In this document: in pieces, positions 44,179 to 53,290 of the stretch | Layout of the letters: each line of letters opens with the position of its first letter | Numbering within the stretch: position 1 is the first letter of the stretch | Made by a program: the position numbers and the translations under genes | Origin: a virus | Reading direction: 5' to 3' (one strand) | Length of the DNA: 64,000 nucleotides | IMG/VR virus record: IMGVR_UViG_3300034072_000578 | Coordinates: 44,413-108,412 of that record | Notes under the pieces: generated by a model | What the model saw: only the letters and a program-made list of their open reading frames with translations | Database searches by the model: none | What the model was told of the DNA's origin: nothing

Positions 44179-44519
44179 TATAGCGAAACTCCCTTTTCAT
44201 AGGTTTCCTGTAGTGATAGCCAGTAATCGCTACCATTGCCGTAGAAGTCGCCTAGGCTCTTAGCCATCTTGGCATCGATCCGGTCTTCCCCGCGAATTAG
44301 AAGCTGGAGGCGGCGGAAAGGAATACGTGCCCGCTTGGAAAGGTCCGAAAGCTGCGCAGGGAAGTAAGGAACTAGGAATTCCTCTACTAGAACGTGGCCG
44401 GGGTTACGGCGGTAGTTCTTAATCGACGCAAGAGTCTTTAGCTCTGCCGCTGCGGTGATTTCGAAGGCGATCTGTTCGGGGGTTGCTGCACCTGACTGGA
44501 TGCGATCATACTGTGTCAT
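44178..44519 (-). CDS. HigA-like HTH antitoxin/repressor without a toxin
   Basis: 113 residues. NPGHVLVEEFLVPY, then an XRE HTH (LSDLSKRARIPFRRLQLLIRGEDRI) and DYWLSLQETYE are the blocks of HigA-family antitoxins in their usual order. No HigB-type toxin gene is adjacent: both neighbours are larger or membrane proteins. It could neutralise a host HigB or act as a phage repressor. Confidence 0.75.
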   Translation of the reverse strand: MTQYDRIQSGAATPEQIAFEITAAAELKTLASIKNYRRNPGHVLVEEFLVPYFPAQLSDLSKRARIPFRRLQLLIRGEDRIDAKMAKSLGDFYGNGSDYWLSLQETYEKGVSL

Positions 44520-44543
44520 ATTTAATATACCAATTATTAGGGG

Positions 44544-44744
44544 TTAGTCGAAAGAGATATCGCCAATTGCTTCTGCGATACCAGCGAGGGCTTCGCCGCC
44601 ACCAGCGGCGATAACCCAACCTGAGAGATAAAGTAGCGTTGGGGTTAGGAACCACCAAGACCAACTAAAGACACCTATAGCAGCCAGCGTAATTAAAACA
44701 ACCGTTAGTGCGTTAGGTAGTATGTGGATTAGTTTTTCAGTCAC
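44544..44744 (-). CDS. Membrane protein, 66 aa
   Basis: GTG start. Two hydrophobic segments (TVVLITLAAIGVFSWSWWFL and LLYLSGWVIAAGGG) and an acidic tail. Confidence 0.5.
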   Translation of the reverse strand: MTEKLIHILPNALTVVLITLAAIGVFSWSWWFLTPTLLYLSGWVIAAGGGEALAGIAEAIGDISFD

Positions 44745-44814
44745 GATATCCGATTACAAATTCCTTAAAGAGCATCATTAGTCCGAGACTTGCTACCATA
44801 ATTATCTCAGCCAT
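44737..44814 (-). CDS. Small membrane peptide, 25 aa
   Basis: MAEIIMVASLGLMMLFKEFV..., hydrophobic. It overlaps genes on both sides by eight bases. Confidence 0.35.
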   Translation of the reverse strand: MAEIIMVASLGLMMLFKEFVIGYRD

Positions 44815-45295
44815 ACATTTGTCTTTTTACCTCAGCTTCTAGTAGCGGCTCTGGAGCCTGCCAGCCTTCCGGCTTCTTAGTTTTGCCGTCTGGATGATAT
44901 AAAGGCTTTCCATCTGGCCCAAGCTTCGCCATATTAGCGCCTTGAACGATTTCCCATAGCTTGCCGGGACGAATGCCTAGCTCTACTAAAGTGCCTACAG
45001 CGAAGTAAATCTGGTCGATACAAGCGTCCGCCTGATCCACAATCGTCTTAGCGTCCCGCATTTCCTGTGTCTCTTCATCGATCCACTTGGCCCGCTTGTT
45101 AATGCGGTCTTCCGTTAGAAGGACAGGTGAGTCAGGAGCGGCGTGGCCGAAAGCCTTATGGAACTTGCGAACGTCCTCGAATAGGGCGTCTAGCGGCTTA
45201 ATATCTTCCCGCTTATAGATTGCTCCAGCTACCGTCCAGTTCTCTGGTAAGTAGCTGTAACGTGCTTCAATCTTCATTGGTAATTCAGTCTTCAT
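44807..45295 (-). CDS. MazG-like NTP pyrophosphohydrolase
   Basis: 162 residues. DVRKFHKAFGH, KWIDEETQEMRDA (the acidic ExxE-type metal site), DACIDQIYFAVGTLVELG and NMAKLGPDGKP followed by KKPEGW are the conserved blocks of the phage MazG/HisE-like pyrophosphatase group. It hydrolyses nucleoside triphosphates, possibly dUTP or an alarmone precursor. Coupled to thyX (TAATG). Confidence 0.78.
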   Translation of the reverse strand: MKTELPMKIEARYSYLPENWTVAGAIYKREDIKPLDALFEDVRKFHKAFGHAAPDSPVLLTEDRINKRAKWIDEETQEMRDAKTIVDQADACIDQIYFAVGTLVELGIRPGKLWEIVQGANMAKLGPDGKPLYHPDGKTKKPEGWQAPEPLLEAEVKRQMYG

Positions 45296-46215
45296 TATCT
45301 ATCCTCGATAGTGTTGTAAGGGATTTGTTTGCGGAATTGACGCCAACCGTAGAAGTTGCCATGTTCTTTAGGATTGGCCCAACCAATATCTTCTTTATAT
45401 TCTACGCCACCGACACCGCTATCGTGATACTCGTATTTCTTAGTATCTGGCGTAGCAACATGTTCTGCCGGTGAAGCATGAACGGGACGGCTTACCATTA
45501 GTAGTTCGTAGCGCTTTAATTCCTTTTCAAAAGAACCATCGCCGTCGAACGGCTTAATTGTTAGCCGTGCGCAACGTGCTACCGAAATCTTCTTAAGAAT
45601 ATCAATAGTTTCTAGCTCGGTAGGCTGGACGCCATTCTTATCAAGAAAGTATTGCCAAGCTAGAGTAGTATCGCCGGAAGCAATATAGGGCATATGCCAG
45701 TCACCGGGCTTGATGGCTTCTGGTGTGCTATTATCCATAGCTAGCTTCATTTGCTTAGCTAGTTCGTCAATCTCTGGCTGCGCCCCTACTTCATCGCGTA
45801 GTTCGAAGAAGTTTGCCCAATCGGTAGAGCTTACTAGAACGTCAATATAACCAAACCATTCTAGCGGACGGTTAGCCCATTGCTTATGAACTTTTAGGTT
45901 ATTAAGCTGTCTTACAGCGCCCTTAGTAAAGTCCACAAGAGATAGCCAAATATCTTCGGCTGTTTTGCGATCCTCATCGCTCATTTCCTGCGAAGCAACC
46001 ATTCCGGGTTGGTTCATCATGAAATGTGGAACATAGGGAGCTTCTTCTAGAAGCGTTGCTACGGGAACTGCTCTAGAGCTTCTACCGTTGCGACTGAATA
46101 CCCGGTGTGTCATGAACTCTGAGTGGATCATGCGGGGGTATCGTAGGTGGAGGGTGGTTAATCGAACGCCCTCTGGTGAAATACTATCACAAATAACTTT
46201 AGCTGTTATAGCCAT
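45295..46215 (-). CDS. thyX: Flavin-dependent thymidylate synthase
   Basis: 306 residues. THRVFSRNGRSSR at 36-48 is the ThyX signature (RHRxxSxNxxSxR type), preceded by LRYPRMIHSEF. ThyX uses FADH2, NADPH and methylene-tetrahydrofolate to turn dUMP into dTMP. dUMP comes from the dCMP deaminase at 32158. It sits with RNR and MazG in one dNTP operon. Confidence 0.92.
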   Translation of the reverse strand: MAITAKVICDSISPEGVRLTTLHLRYPRMIHSEFMTHRVFSRNGRSSRAVPVATLLEEAPYVPHFMMNQPGMVASQEMSDEDRKTAEDIWLSLVDFTKGAVRQLNNLKVHKQWANRPLEWFGYIDVLVSSTDWANFFELRDEVGAQPEIDELAKQMKLAMDNSTPEAIKPGDWHMPYIASGDTTLAWQYFLDKNGVQPTELETIDILKKISVARCARLTIKPFDGDGSFEKELKRYELLMVSRPVHASPAEHVATPDTKKYEYHDSGVGGVEYKEDIGWANPKEHGNFYGWRQFRKQIPYNTIEDR

Positions 46216-46460
46216 ATTAACTTTCGTTCTTTATGGTTCCAGTTAGGAACTAGTTTCTTAGGCTCTTCTGCTAGAATTGCCTTATGGATTTCGTGGACTG
46301 CTGCCGCTACTAGAGTATCTTTATTGCGGTGAGACAGAACGAACTCTGCCCCACCTTCACCCATAGCTCTTACAGCATAATACAAGCTACCATCGGTAAA
46401 CAGCGAGAAGTCATCACTTACCTGTTCCGTTTCTGGTAGCGCTTTGAATTTAGAAATCAT
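46206..46460 (-). CDS. Hypothetical protein, 84 aa
   Basis: ATG 46460, overlapping nrdB by 11 bases. A longer start at 46502 was not used. Basic C-terminus (PNWNHKERKLIWL). Unrecognised. Confidence 0.5.
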   Translation of the reverse strand: MISKFKALPETEQVSDDFSLFTDGSLYYAVRAMGEGGAEFVLSHRNKDTLVAAAVHEIHKAILAEEPKKLVPNWNHKERKLIWL

Positions 46461-47418
46461 ATGCGTTATCGTCCCATTCGCCTTCCGTAGAGGCTTTAGC
46501 ATACTCTGTTACGCGGGTTTCGAAGAAGTTGCCATGTTCCGCAGCATTAAGCATACCCGGAATCCAAGGTAGCGGCATGACATCGATTTCGAAGAGCTTA
46601 CCGTCAAAGCCTAGCTGATTAAACCGCAGGTTGGCGATCCACATCATATAATCTTTAACCTCTTGCGCCTCAAGCCCTTCTACCGGTCCCATTTCAAACA
46701 CTAGGTCAATGAACTTGAATTCATTTGTTACCGCTTGTCTGATGACCTTTTCTACTTTGGGTCTTAAGATACGCTTATCTAGGTTCTTTTCCGCTACAAA
46801 GGTCTGGAATAGCTTGGCCATTCCTTCGCAGTGCATGGATTCGTCACGAACCGACCAAGCGATAATATCGCCCATTCCCTTAAGCTTGTTATGGCGGGGG
46901 AAGTTTAGTAGGATCGCGAAGGAAGCAAACAGGCTGATGCCTTCGGTTGCTGCGCTGAAAGCTGCGATAGCTTCGGCTAGCTCCATGTCCGTTTCGGGAT
47001 CGAAGCTATGGATGAAGTCAAGCTTAGCTTGCATTTCCTCATACTGCTGGAATGCGCTAAATTCAACCTCTGGTAGCCCAAGTGTTTGAAGTAAATGTGC
47101 ATAAGCTACTAAGTGAACTGTTTCCATGTTCTCAAATGCTGTTAGCATCATACTTACTTCGGTTCTTTTGAAGAACTTCTTATACTTTTCTGCGTAGCAG
47201 TTCTTAATCTCTTCGTCTGACTTAGTAAAGAGGCGGAATACCTGCGTTACTACGTTCTTCTCAGGAATGGTTAGTTTGTTCTCCCAATCCTTTACATCGT
47301 CACCCATTGTTGCCTCTTTAGGCATCCAATGGTTATTTTGTTGCTTTTCCCAATAATCAAAAGCCCATGGGTAGGCTAGCGGATATAACGCACCGCCGCT
47401 TTCTGTTACTGATACCAT
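46450..47418 (-). CDS. nrdB: Ribonucleotide reductase beta subunit
   Basis: 322 residues. YPWAFDYWEKQQNNHWMPKE is the class I N-terminal block. Metal ligands are seen in TAFENMETVH and DESMHCEG, and the Tyr in LVAYAHLL aligns with the radical tyrosine position of class Ia enzymes. The C-terminal peptide ends DDNAYDF with the expected Tyr for radical transfer. It partners NrdA at 47834. Confidence 0.93.
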   Translation of the reverse strand: MVSVTESGGALYPLAYPWAFDYWEKQQNNHWMPKEATMGDDVKDWENKLTIPEKNVVTQVFRLFTKSDEEIKNCYAEKYKKFFKRTEVSMMLTAFENMETVHLVAYAHLLQTLGLPEVEFSAFQQYEEMQAKLDFIHSFDPETDMELAEAIAAFSAATEGISLFASFAILLNFPRHNKLKGMGDIIAWSVRDESMHCEGMAKLFQTFVAEKNLDKRILRPKVEKVIRQAVTNEFKFIDLVFEMGPVEGLEAQEVKDYMMWIANLRFNQLGFDGKLFEIDVMPLPWIPGMLNAAEHGNFFETRVTEYAKASTEGEWDDNAYDF

Positions 47419-47419
47419 A

Positions 47420-47716
47420 TTACCTATCTAGTTTATCGTTGATCTGTAGGAGAATTCTTGCTGCTGCTGCTCTACCAGATTCACCAGTGAACGCAACCGG
47501 TAGTAGTTTACCTTGTGGGTTGCCTCTATATAGAGCGTTAGCCCTATGATGGTCTATCCCCGATCTTAGTAGGCTCTCTACATTAGAACCTTCTATAATA
47601 ATGGTGCAAGCAGGCTTATTTTTAGTTGCTGCTACTGGAATGGTGGTCCACGGTGCATTTCCATACACCGTAAACTCTTGACCATCAATCTCAATCCGTC
47701 TTGTTAATACTGGCAA
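47420..47716 (-). CDS. Hypothetical protein, 98 aa
   Basis: Lies between nrdB and nrdA, so it may belong to RNR function. Alpha/beta with GKLLPVAFTGESGRAAAARI. Not a glutaredoxin (no CxxC). Unrecognised. Confidence 0.55.
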   Translation of the reverse strand: MPVLTRRIEIDGQEFTVYGNAPWTTIPVAATKNKPACTIIIEGSNVESLLRSGIDHHRANALYRGNPQGKLLPVAFTGESGRAAAARILLQINDKLDR

Positions 47717-47825
47717 TGTATTTCCGTTTCTCGATTTCGCTAAATGCTTCGTTGAATTTATCTAAAGCCCCAACAGCAAGCTTACGTAGATATTCTACGT
47801 AAGCTTCTAGATGGGCATCACTCAT
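47691..47825 (-). CDS. Hypothetical protein, 44 aa
   Basis: ATG 47825. Helical (DAHLEAYVEYLRKLAVGALD). The codons for EAYVEYLRKL form a 13-bp inverted repeat, so either the DNA dyad or the peptide may be the selected feature. Confidence 0.4.
   Translation of the reverse strand: MSDAHLEAYVEYLRKLAVGALDKFNEAFSEIEKRKYIASINKTD
47778..47806. repeat. Perfect 13-bp inverted repeat downstream of nrdA
   Basis: AAGCTTACGTAGA (47778-47790), three bases, TCTACGTAAGCTT (47794-47806). It falls 28 bases past the nrdA stop in the mRNA and could form a very stable hairpin, or bind a regulator. The arms lie inside a short frame. Confidence 0.65.
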
Positions 47826-47833
47826 ATTCTCAA

Positions 47834-49774
47834 TTACTGACATGCCATGCAACCTTCATCTTCTTCAAAGTCCATATCAGCTACCGGCTCTTCAAGGTGC
47901 GTTACTTCCTTTAGAACTAGATCAGGCTGTTTGATCGCTTGTGGCATTTCGCCTACTACGTTCGTTGCTACTAGGGTAGAGCGGCTACGATTGTAGTAAA
48001 GTCCCTTAAGACCTAGTGACCATGCCTTAAAGTGTAGCTTGTTAATATCGCTCTTCTTAGCCGTAGCATAAACAAAGATATTAACTGACTGACCCTGACA
48101 GATATATTCCTGTCTGTCGGCGGCATGTTCGATGATCCAATTCTGATCGATTTCAAAGGCGGTCTTAAATACTTCCTTTTCTAATTCGTCCAGATATGGA
48201 AGGCCCTGCACCGATCCCTTACCATGTTCGTTGTCCATGATATAGGCCCACTGCGCTTCAACCCAAGCCTTTTGCTTCTTATCATAGTCAGGGTCCATAT
48301 CGTCATAGCCGTGAAGCTTTACGTATTTAACCTGTAGACAAGCGTTTAACCACTTGTTACGGACAATGAACTGACCGCTTAGTGTCTTCTGTTTGAAGAT
48401 ATTAGCGGTAAATGGCTCGATGCCGGGGCTTGCTTCGCCGCAAATGATGCTGATCGATGCTGTAGGAGCTACGGCAAACATATGGCTGAAACGGACGTTT
48501 AGGCCCACTCTAGCGGCATCTGGGCAAGGGCCACGCTCGGTAGCTAGCTTGTCGTTTACCTCGTCGGCGGTTTCCTTTAGCCATTTGTGGATTTTCTTAT
48601 TCCACACCTTAGCCATAACGCCTTCAAACGGAATCTTGTTCTTCTGTAGGAAGCTATGGAAGCCCATAACGCCTAGACCAATAGAACGCTCCATTCTAGC
48701 TGAGTAGTTAGGACGCTCGAAACCGGGAACACCATGCGTATTTTCGATGAAGTTCTGCATGTTGTTATCTAGGAAACGTAATACGTCTTCTAGGAACTGC
48801 TTGTTATCCTGCCACTGGTCATAGGTTTCTAGGTTAACACTTGAAAGGCAACATACAGCGGTTCTACGGCGACCATTGTAATCGATACCAGTTGTTAAAG
48901 TAATCTCACTGCAAAGATTGCTAGTGCTATTTAATAGACCGTTCTTCTTATAGACTAGAGGGCGCTTTTCATTAACGGTATCTACGAACCATAGATAAGG
49001 CTCACCAGTATTAATACGACGTTCTAGAATCTGTTCCCAAAGCTTACGCGCTTTAATTGTCTTAATAACTGCCTTAGTCTTAGGTGATACTAAGTCCCAA
49101 TCGGCATTTACTTTAACAGCTTCCATGAAAGCATTGGTAATAACAACACCGTGATGAGCATGGAGAGCCTTACGCTCTGGCGCTCCCTTGTGCGGGTTAC
49201 GTAGCTCTACGAACTCTTCGATTTCAGGGTGGTTTACGTCCAGATAGAAGGCCGCTGAGCCTCTACGTAGGTTCCCTTGGCTGATCGCTAGGCAATCTGC
49301 TGCTGTTGATACGACGAAAGGAATTGCGCCGCTGGTTTCGCCGACTCTGCCGGTTTCATCTTCGCCACCTACAGGCTCGCCAATTGAGCGGATTTCGGAT
49401 AGGTTAGTGCCGATCCCACCGCCACGGCTTGCTAGCCATTTATTTTCTAATTGGGTTTCAAAGATTTCAGATAGGGAGTCGCCCATCTGATTAAGGAAGC
49501 AGCTAATTGTTAGGTTTTTCTTGCTACCGGAGTTGCTTAGAACCGGAGTAGCTGGCATGAACCATAGGTTGCTGATGTAATCGTATAGACGCTGGGCGTG
49601 TGCGTCATCATCACTGTTTACGGCTGCTACACGGGCGAACATTTGCTGGAATGTTTCGTCGGTCCATAAGTAGCGGTCTTTTAGGGTTTGCTTAGCAAAG
49701 CGAGTTAGTTTGCGATCCCGCTCATTATCAATTGTGATTGTTCTATTAAAATTATTATAAATTTCTGTTGTCAT
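47834..49774 (-). CDS. nrdA: Ribonucleotide reductase alpha subunit
   Basis: 646 residues, no N-terminal ATP cone visible, so allosteric activity control is probably absent. FMPATPVLSNSG and LTISCFLNQM hold the first active-site Cys. NLCSEITL contains the catalytic NxCxE. PTASISIICGEASPGIEP and GLYYNRSRS are the usual class I blocks, and the C-terminal CMACQ provides the redox Cys pair. GAGGTAAGA precedes the ATG. Confidence 0.95.
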   Translation of the reverse strand: MTTEIYNNFNRTITIDNERDRKLTRFAKQTLKDRYLWTDETFQQMFARVAAVNSDDDAHAQRLYDYISNLWFMPATPVLSNSGSKKNLTISCFLNQMGDSLSEIFETQLENKWLASRGGGIGTNLSEIRSIGEPVGGEDETGRVGETSGAIPFVVSTAADCLAISQGNLRRGSAAFYLDVNHPEIEEFVELRNPHKGAPERKALHAHHGVVITNAFMEAVKVNADWDLVSPKTKAVIKTIKARKLWEQILERRINTGEPYLWFVDTVNEKRPLVYKKNGLLNSTSNLCSEITLTTGIDYNGRRRTAVCCLSSVNLETYDQWQDNKQFLEDVLRFLDNNMQNFIENTHGVPGFERPNYSARMERSIGLGVMGFHSFLQKNKIPFEGVMAKVWNKKIHKWLKETADEVNDKLATERGPCPDAARVGLNVRFSHMFAVAPTASISIICGEASPGIEPFTANIFKQKTLSGQFIVRNKWLNACLQVKYVKLHGYDDMDPDYDKKQKAWVEAQWAYIMDNEHGKGSVQGLPYLDELEKEVFKTAFEIDQNWIIEHAADRQEYICQGQSVNIFVYATAKKSDINKLHFKAWSLGLKGLYYNRSRSTLVATNVVGEMPQAIKQPDLVLKEVTHLEEPVADMDFEEDEGCMACQ

Positions 49775-49841
49775 TCTTACCTCTAAAACTTGGCTGGCTA
49801 TTATACATTCATCTTTATTTTAAACGAGTCCTTGACAGCCA

Positions 49842-50372
49842 TTATCGCCAAGTATTATTCAAATTAATTTGCGTGATCGTTGTCCTATTAACACCGAAAA
49901 GTTTAGCTATGTCTTTGTGGTATATACCATCATTCAGCATAGCCCTTATTCTTACCACTTCTTCTGCGGATAGTTTAGCTAAATGCGATTTCTCACCCCG
50001 GCTATCCGTCCCATGATCGAGCCTATCCGCTTGGTTAGCTTTCTTAGTATCCCATCTTAAGTTCGACAGGATATTGTTAGATTTGTTACCATCGTTATGG
50101 CAGCAATCATGTAAATCACTTGGGCGCTGGCCGATAAAAGATTCTAATACCAATTTATGTATCGAGAATGTCTTAGATAAATCACCTACCGTTAGGTCGC
50201 AGTAAGCATAACCTTTATGCTCCCTAGGCTTAATTGGCTTGCCTTTAAATAGACGCATATGAGGTCTAGAACCACGAACTTGAACGACTCTATCTAAAGA
50301 ACGCACCCTACCTAAATTAGAGACTTCGTAATACAATTCCCAACCTACTACAGGCTTCCATTCTTCTATCAT
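49842..50372 (-). CDS. HNH homing endonuclease (NUMOD4-HNH_3-HTH)
   Basis: 176 residues. EEWKPVVGWELYYEVSNLGRVRSL is NUMOD4, DCCHNDGNKSNNILSNLRWDT the HNH_3 core and YHKDIAKLFGVNRTTITQINL the C-terminal HTH. Inserted directly upstream of nrdA, a frequent target region of phage homing genes. It shares its HTH with the genes ending at 23300 and starting at 3469. Confidence 0.85.
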   Translation of the reverse strand: MIEEWKPVVGWELYYEVSNLGRVRSLDRVVQVRGSRPHMRLFKGKPIKPREHKGYAYCDLTVGDLSKTFSIHKLVLESFIGQRPSDLHDCCHNDGNKSNNILSNLRWDTKKANQADRLDHGTDSRGEKSHLAKLSAEEVVRIRAMLNDGIYHKDIAKLFGVNRTTITQINLNNTWR

Positions 50373-50938
50373 TTAAAAACCATACTTGACTTAAAATATT
50401 TAATACCTGCGAAGCCTACCGCTACAGCATCCGCTAGGTGTTCGTTTTCGTTCTTAAGATATAGACCTTCCTTGGTCTTAATATCCATCTTATTAGAGCG
50501 CTTACTAGTAAGCCATCCCGCATCGGGGAACTTCTTATAGCCCCACTCGATCATATCTTCCTTGTCGGCGTGTTTAAAGCCTGTAGCGGCTTCCTTGACT
50601 TCTAAGGGATATACCGGGATGAATGGGATTGGAAGGCAAGCATACATGGCTGTAACCCCTCCAAAAGCGAACGCTGCTCTAGCGTCCTGCGCCCCGCTTG
50701 GGACTTCTCCGAAAGCAACTTCGCAGTTGAATTCTTCTATCGTATTTCGGAGACAAAGCCAATGGCTCTGAAAACGCGCTAGATCGTCATAGGACTTACG
50801 CATTTTCTTATCGGTCGTAGGGGTGGTTTTATTAAGGTGTAAATTGACAACCCCCGTAATCTTGGGGGTGTCAATATCTAAAGTAACTACAGCTAAACCT
50901 AAATTCTGTAAACTACCGTCTATACAAATTGCTTTCAT
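50369..50938 (-). CDS. RuvC-like Holliday junction resolvase
   Basis: 189 residues with an RNase H fold pattern: CIDGSLQNLGLA (Asp7), FGEVPSGAQ (Glu), VYPLEVKEAATG with ADKEDMI, and NEHLADAVAV (final Asp). This order of acidic residues matches phage RuvC-like resolvases, which trim recombination intermediates before packaging. Confidence 0.78.
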   Translation of the reverse strand: MKAICIDGSLQNLGLAVVTLDIDTPKITGVVNLHLNKTTPTTDKKMRKSYDDLARFQSHWLCLRNTIEEFNCEVAFGEVPSGAQDARAAFAFGGVTAMYACLPIPFIPVYPLEVKEAATGFKHADKEDMIEWGYKKFPDAGWLTSKRSNKMDIKTKEGLYLKNENEHLADAVAVGFAGIKYFKSSMVFK

Positions 50939-51477
50939 TAATAAATGCCGTAACTCTTCAATCTACTGTAAGCGCTTTCTCTTACTTCTTTCTTTTCCGC
51001 TTCTTCTAGGAATGTAGCGCTCTCATTTAGAACAGTTCCTAATGCGGGGTTATTTCGGATCATAGCTTGTAGCGCCTTGATCGAATTAACTTTGGCTTCC
51101 GCGAAGGCTTTGTTGAACTGTTCGTCAATAAGGACGCGGAAGTCTTGCCTTGTTTCCCCTTCGTCAGAAGGGGTATAGACTGTGATTAGTTCCGCATCAT
51201 CTACAAAGAAAATTTTATCTTTCGCCCCATAGACCGTAGTGAAACCGATCTTGGAGGTTCCTTTAACGACTGTAACGCCACTAACTGTAACTAGTTCGTC
51301 TTGTGCGAAGCTATAATGTGTCTTCGCATCAAGAGAGCTTTCAAAGGGAAGGTCTACAATAGCCCTGTCAGCACTATCGCTAACAAATTGTATCCCATCC
51401 CTAAATGCTTCGAATGCAGTTACTATCGCTTTTACATCAATATCTTTATCGATACTTTCTAGTAACTTAGGGTTCAT
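50938..51477 (-). CDS. Hypothetical protein, 179 aa
   Basis: Lies between the RuvC-like and SbcC-like genes and is coupled to both, so it probably serves recombination. Beta-rich first half, helical C-terminus (LEEAEKKEVRESAYSRLKSY). Unrecognised. Confidence 0.55.
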   Translation of the reverse strand: MNPKLLESIDKDIDVKAIVTAFEAFRDGIQFVSDSADRAIVDLPFESSLDAKTHYSFAQDELVTVSGVTVVKGTSKIGFTTVYGAKDKIFFVDDAELITVYTPSDEGETRQDFRVLIDEQFNKAFAEAKVNSIKALQAMIRNNPALGTVLNESATFLEEAEKKEVRESAYSRLKSYGIY

Positions 51478-53290
51478 TTAAATATCCTGTGATAATACTG
51501 TCTCCATTCTCTTTATAAACTTTCGTATAGTTAGGAATCCAACTGCGAAGTTCGTTATGAGAGATAACAAGGATGGTTCCCTTGGAAGCAACCTTTTCGT
51601 GAAGTAGCGACATTAGCCGCTCTAGCCCGCTGCTGTCAAGTGCGTGGTCGATTTCATCCCCACACCATAACTTAATGTCTTTAGTAGCGCGGCTAGCAAT
51701 AAGGTCTTGTAGAGCAAAGAAGCAAGCGAGCTTTACCTTCCTCTTCTCACCGCCACTTAAGCTACCATAACCGTTAATGTTGTCACCCAACACTTCGATT
51801 GAGAACGCTTCCTTATATTCACCCGACTTAAGCTTAGCTACAGTTGACCACTTAGCAGTCAAAGTGCCATCCGTTAGTATCTTGAGATACTTGTTCGTGC
51901 TGTTGTTTAGGTTGGGCGTTACCGTTTCTAGGAAATGATAGCGTAGACCCTTAGGCGAAAGCGTTTCAGCCGTAGCTTTGGCAATCTCTAGGTTGTGCTT
52001 TTCGGTCATTAGATTAGAGTCGATGATGAAAGACAATTCCTCATACCGCTCTGTTTCCTTCGCTAAGCGCTCTAGAGCCTCAATATGAGGGTTTGGCTTA
52101 GTAACTGTCTTATCATGCTCTAGCGCGTCTCTACGGGCCTCTAAACGGGCAATTTGAGGGGCGATAGACTTGTTCTTGCGATCAAGCTGCTGTAGCTGGA
52201 TGAGCTTGTTGTTATTTTCGCTCATTTGTGCCTTAGCTAGTTCGTTCTCATTGAACTTTAGCTTAGCTTCACGATACGCTCTTTCCGCTCCGTCTCGTAT
52301 TCTTGTAAGCTCTCTGAGTAGGCTTTCTTTGTCGCCGATTCCTTGACCGCATTTATCACAAGTGACAAGGTGGTCGATATCGCGTAGCTCAGTAGTTGCT
52401 TTCCTAAGGTTCCGGCTAGCTTCTTCATATTCATGAGTGATCCTTCCTGATAGCGCGTGATCGAACGATTGGACTAGCTTGCTATACTTCTCAATAGCAG
52501 CATCGATCTTATCTTGCGGCTTAATAGATAGTTGTAGTGTTTCGATTTCGTCATTAAGCTGGCAGATATCATTTTCGATTTCATAAAGCATATCTTCCTG
52601 ATCCGTATCCCAACTATCTAGTCGTTCGCGGGTCCGGTAATATTCGGCTCTACTCATTTCCCACTTGACGCGGTTATCGGAAATGTCTTTTTCTAGGTCT
52701 GCTACTGTCTTAGCGATAGCATCACGCTCTTTACAAGCCTGCTGATATTCCGCGCTGATATCTTCGAACGGTAGGACGTTCTCTAGAAGCTCTTTAAGCT
52801 TCGTGTCGGTCATGCCGGGGATATCTGGTGCGTCGTCCTGTCTCGCCAGACAGGCAGCTTCGAAAGTGCCTTGATCCGCACCTAGGATTTCGTTAATCAC
52901 TAGCTGCGATTCCCTGTCGGTGCCTTTTGACAGGTCTACGCCTGTTTCATCGCGGATAACAACACTGTTTTTGTAAGTTTTGTGTTTGCGATAGCGACCT
53001 ACGGAATAGCGCTTATCAGTCTGCTCATCATACCAGATACAGATTACAGCGCAGTCTTTACCAGCCTTCTTGTTGACGACATGATCGACGCTCTTAAGCT
53101 TCTTTCCTGCGTCACCATAGTTACACCATAAAATGGCATTAATTAAGGTGGACTTGCCGGAACCGTTGCTGTCGGCTCCCATGCCGTCTAGGTTCACGCC
53201 TTCAATAGAAGAAAGGCCACGGTCCTTTAGTAGGACAGTAGCCTTAGCAATCGATTGAAAGTTTTCAATGATTAATTCTTCTAAGATCAT
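51467..53290 (-). CDS. SbcC/gp46-like SMC-type ATPase
   Basis: 607 residues. Walker A GADSNGSGKST at 38-48. Long coiled-coil halves flank the zinc hook CDKCGQG. The C-terminal LSGGEKRKVKLACFFAL (signature motif) and LWCGDEID (Walker B) complete the ABC-type head. It forms the Mre11-Rad50-type nuclease complex with the gene 53552-54559 for end resection and recombination-dependent replication. Confidence 0.92.
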   Translation of the reverse strand: MILEELIIENFQSIAKATVLLKDRGLSSIEGVNLDGMGADSNGSGKSTLINAILWCNYGDAGKKLKSVDHVVNKKAGKDCAVICIWYDEQTDKRYSVGRYRKHKTYKNSVVIRDETGVDLSKGTDRESQLVINEILGADQGTFEAACLARQDDAPDIPGMTDTKLKELLENVLPFEDISAEYQQACKERDAIAKTVADLEKDISDNRVKWEMSRAEYYRTRERLDSWDTDQEDMLYEIENDICQLNDEIETLQLSIKPQDKIDAAIEKYSKLVQSFDHALSGRITHEYEEASRNLRKATTELRDIDHLVTCDKCGQGIGDKESLLRELTRIRDGAERAYREAKLKFNENELAKAQMSENNNKLIQLQQLDRKNKSIAPQIARLEARRDALEHDKTVTKPNPHIEALERLAKETERYEELSFIIDSNLMTEKHNLEIAKATAETLSPKGLRYHFLETVTPNLNNSTNKYLKILTDGTLTAKWSTVAKLKSGEYKEAFSIEVLGDNINGYGSLSGGEKRKVKLACFFALQDLIASRATKDIKLWCGDEIDHALDSSGLERLMSLLHEKVASKGTILVISHNELRSWIPNYTKVYKENGDSIITGYLNEP

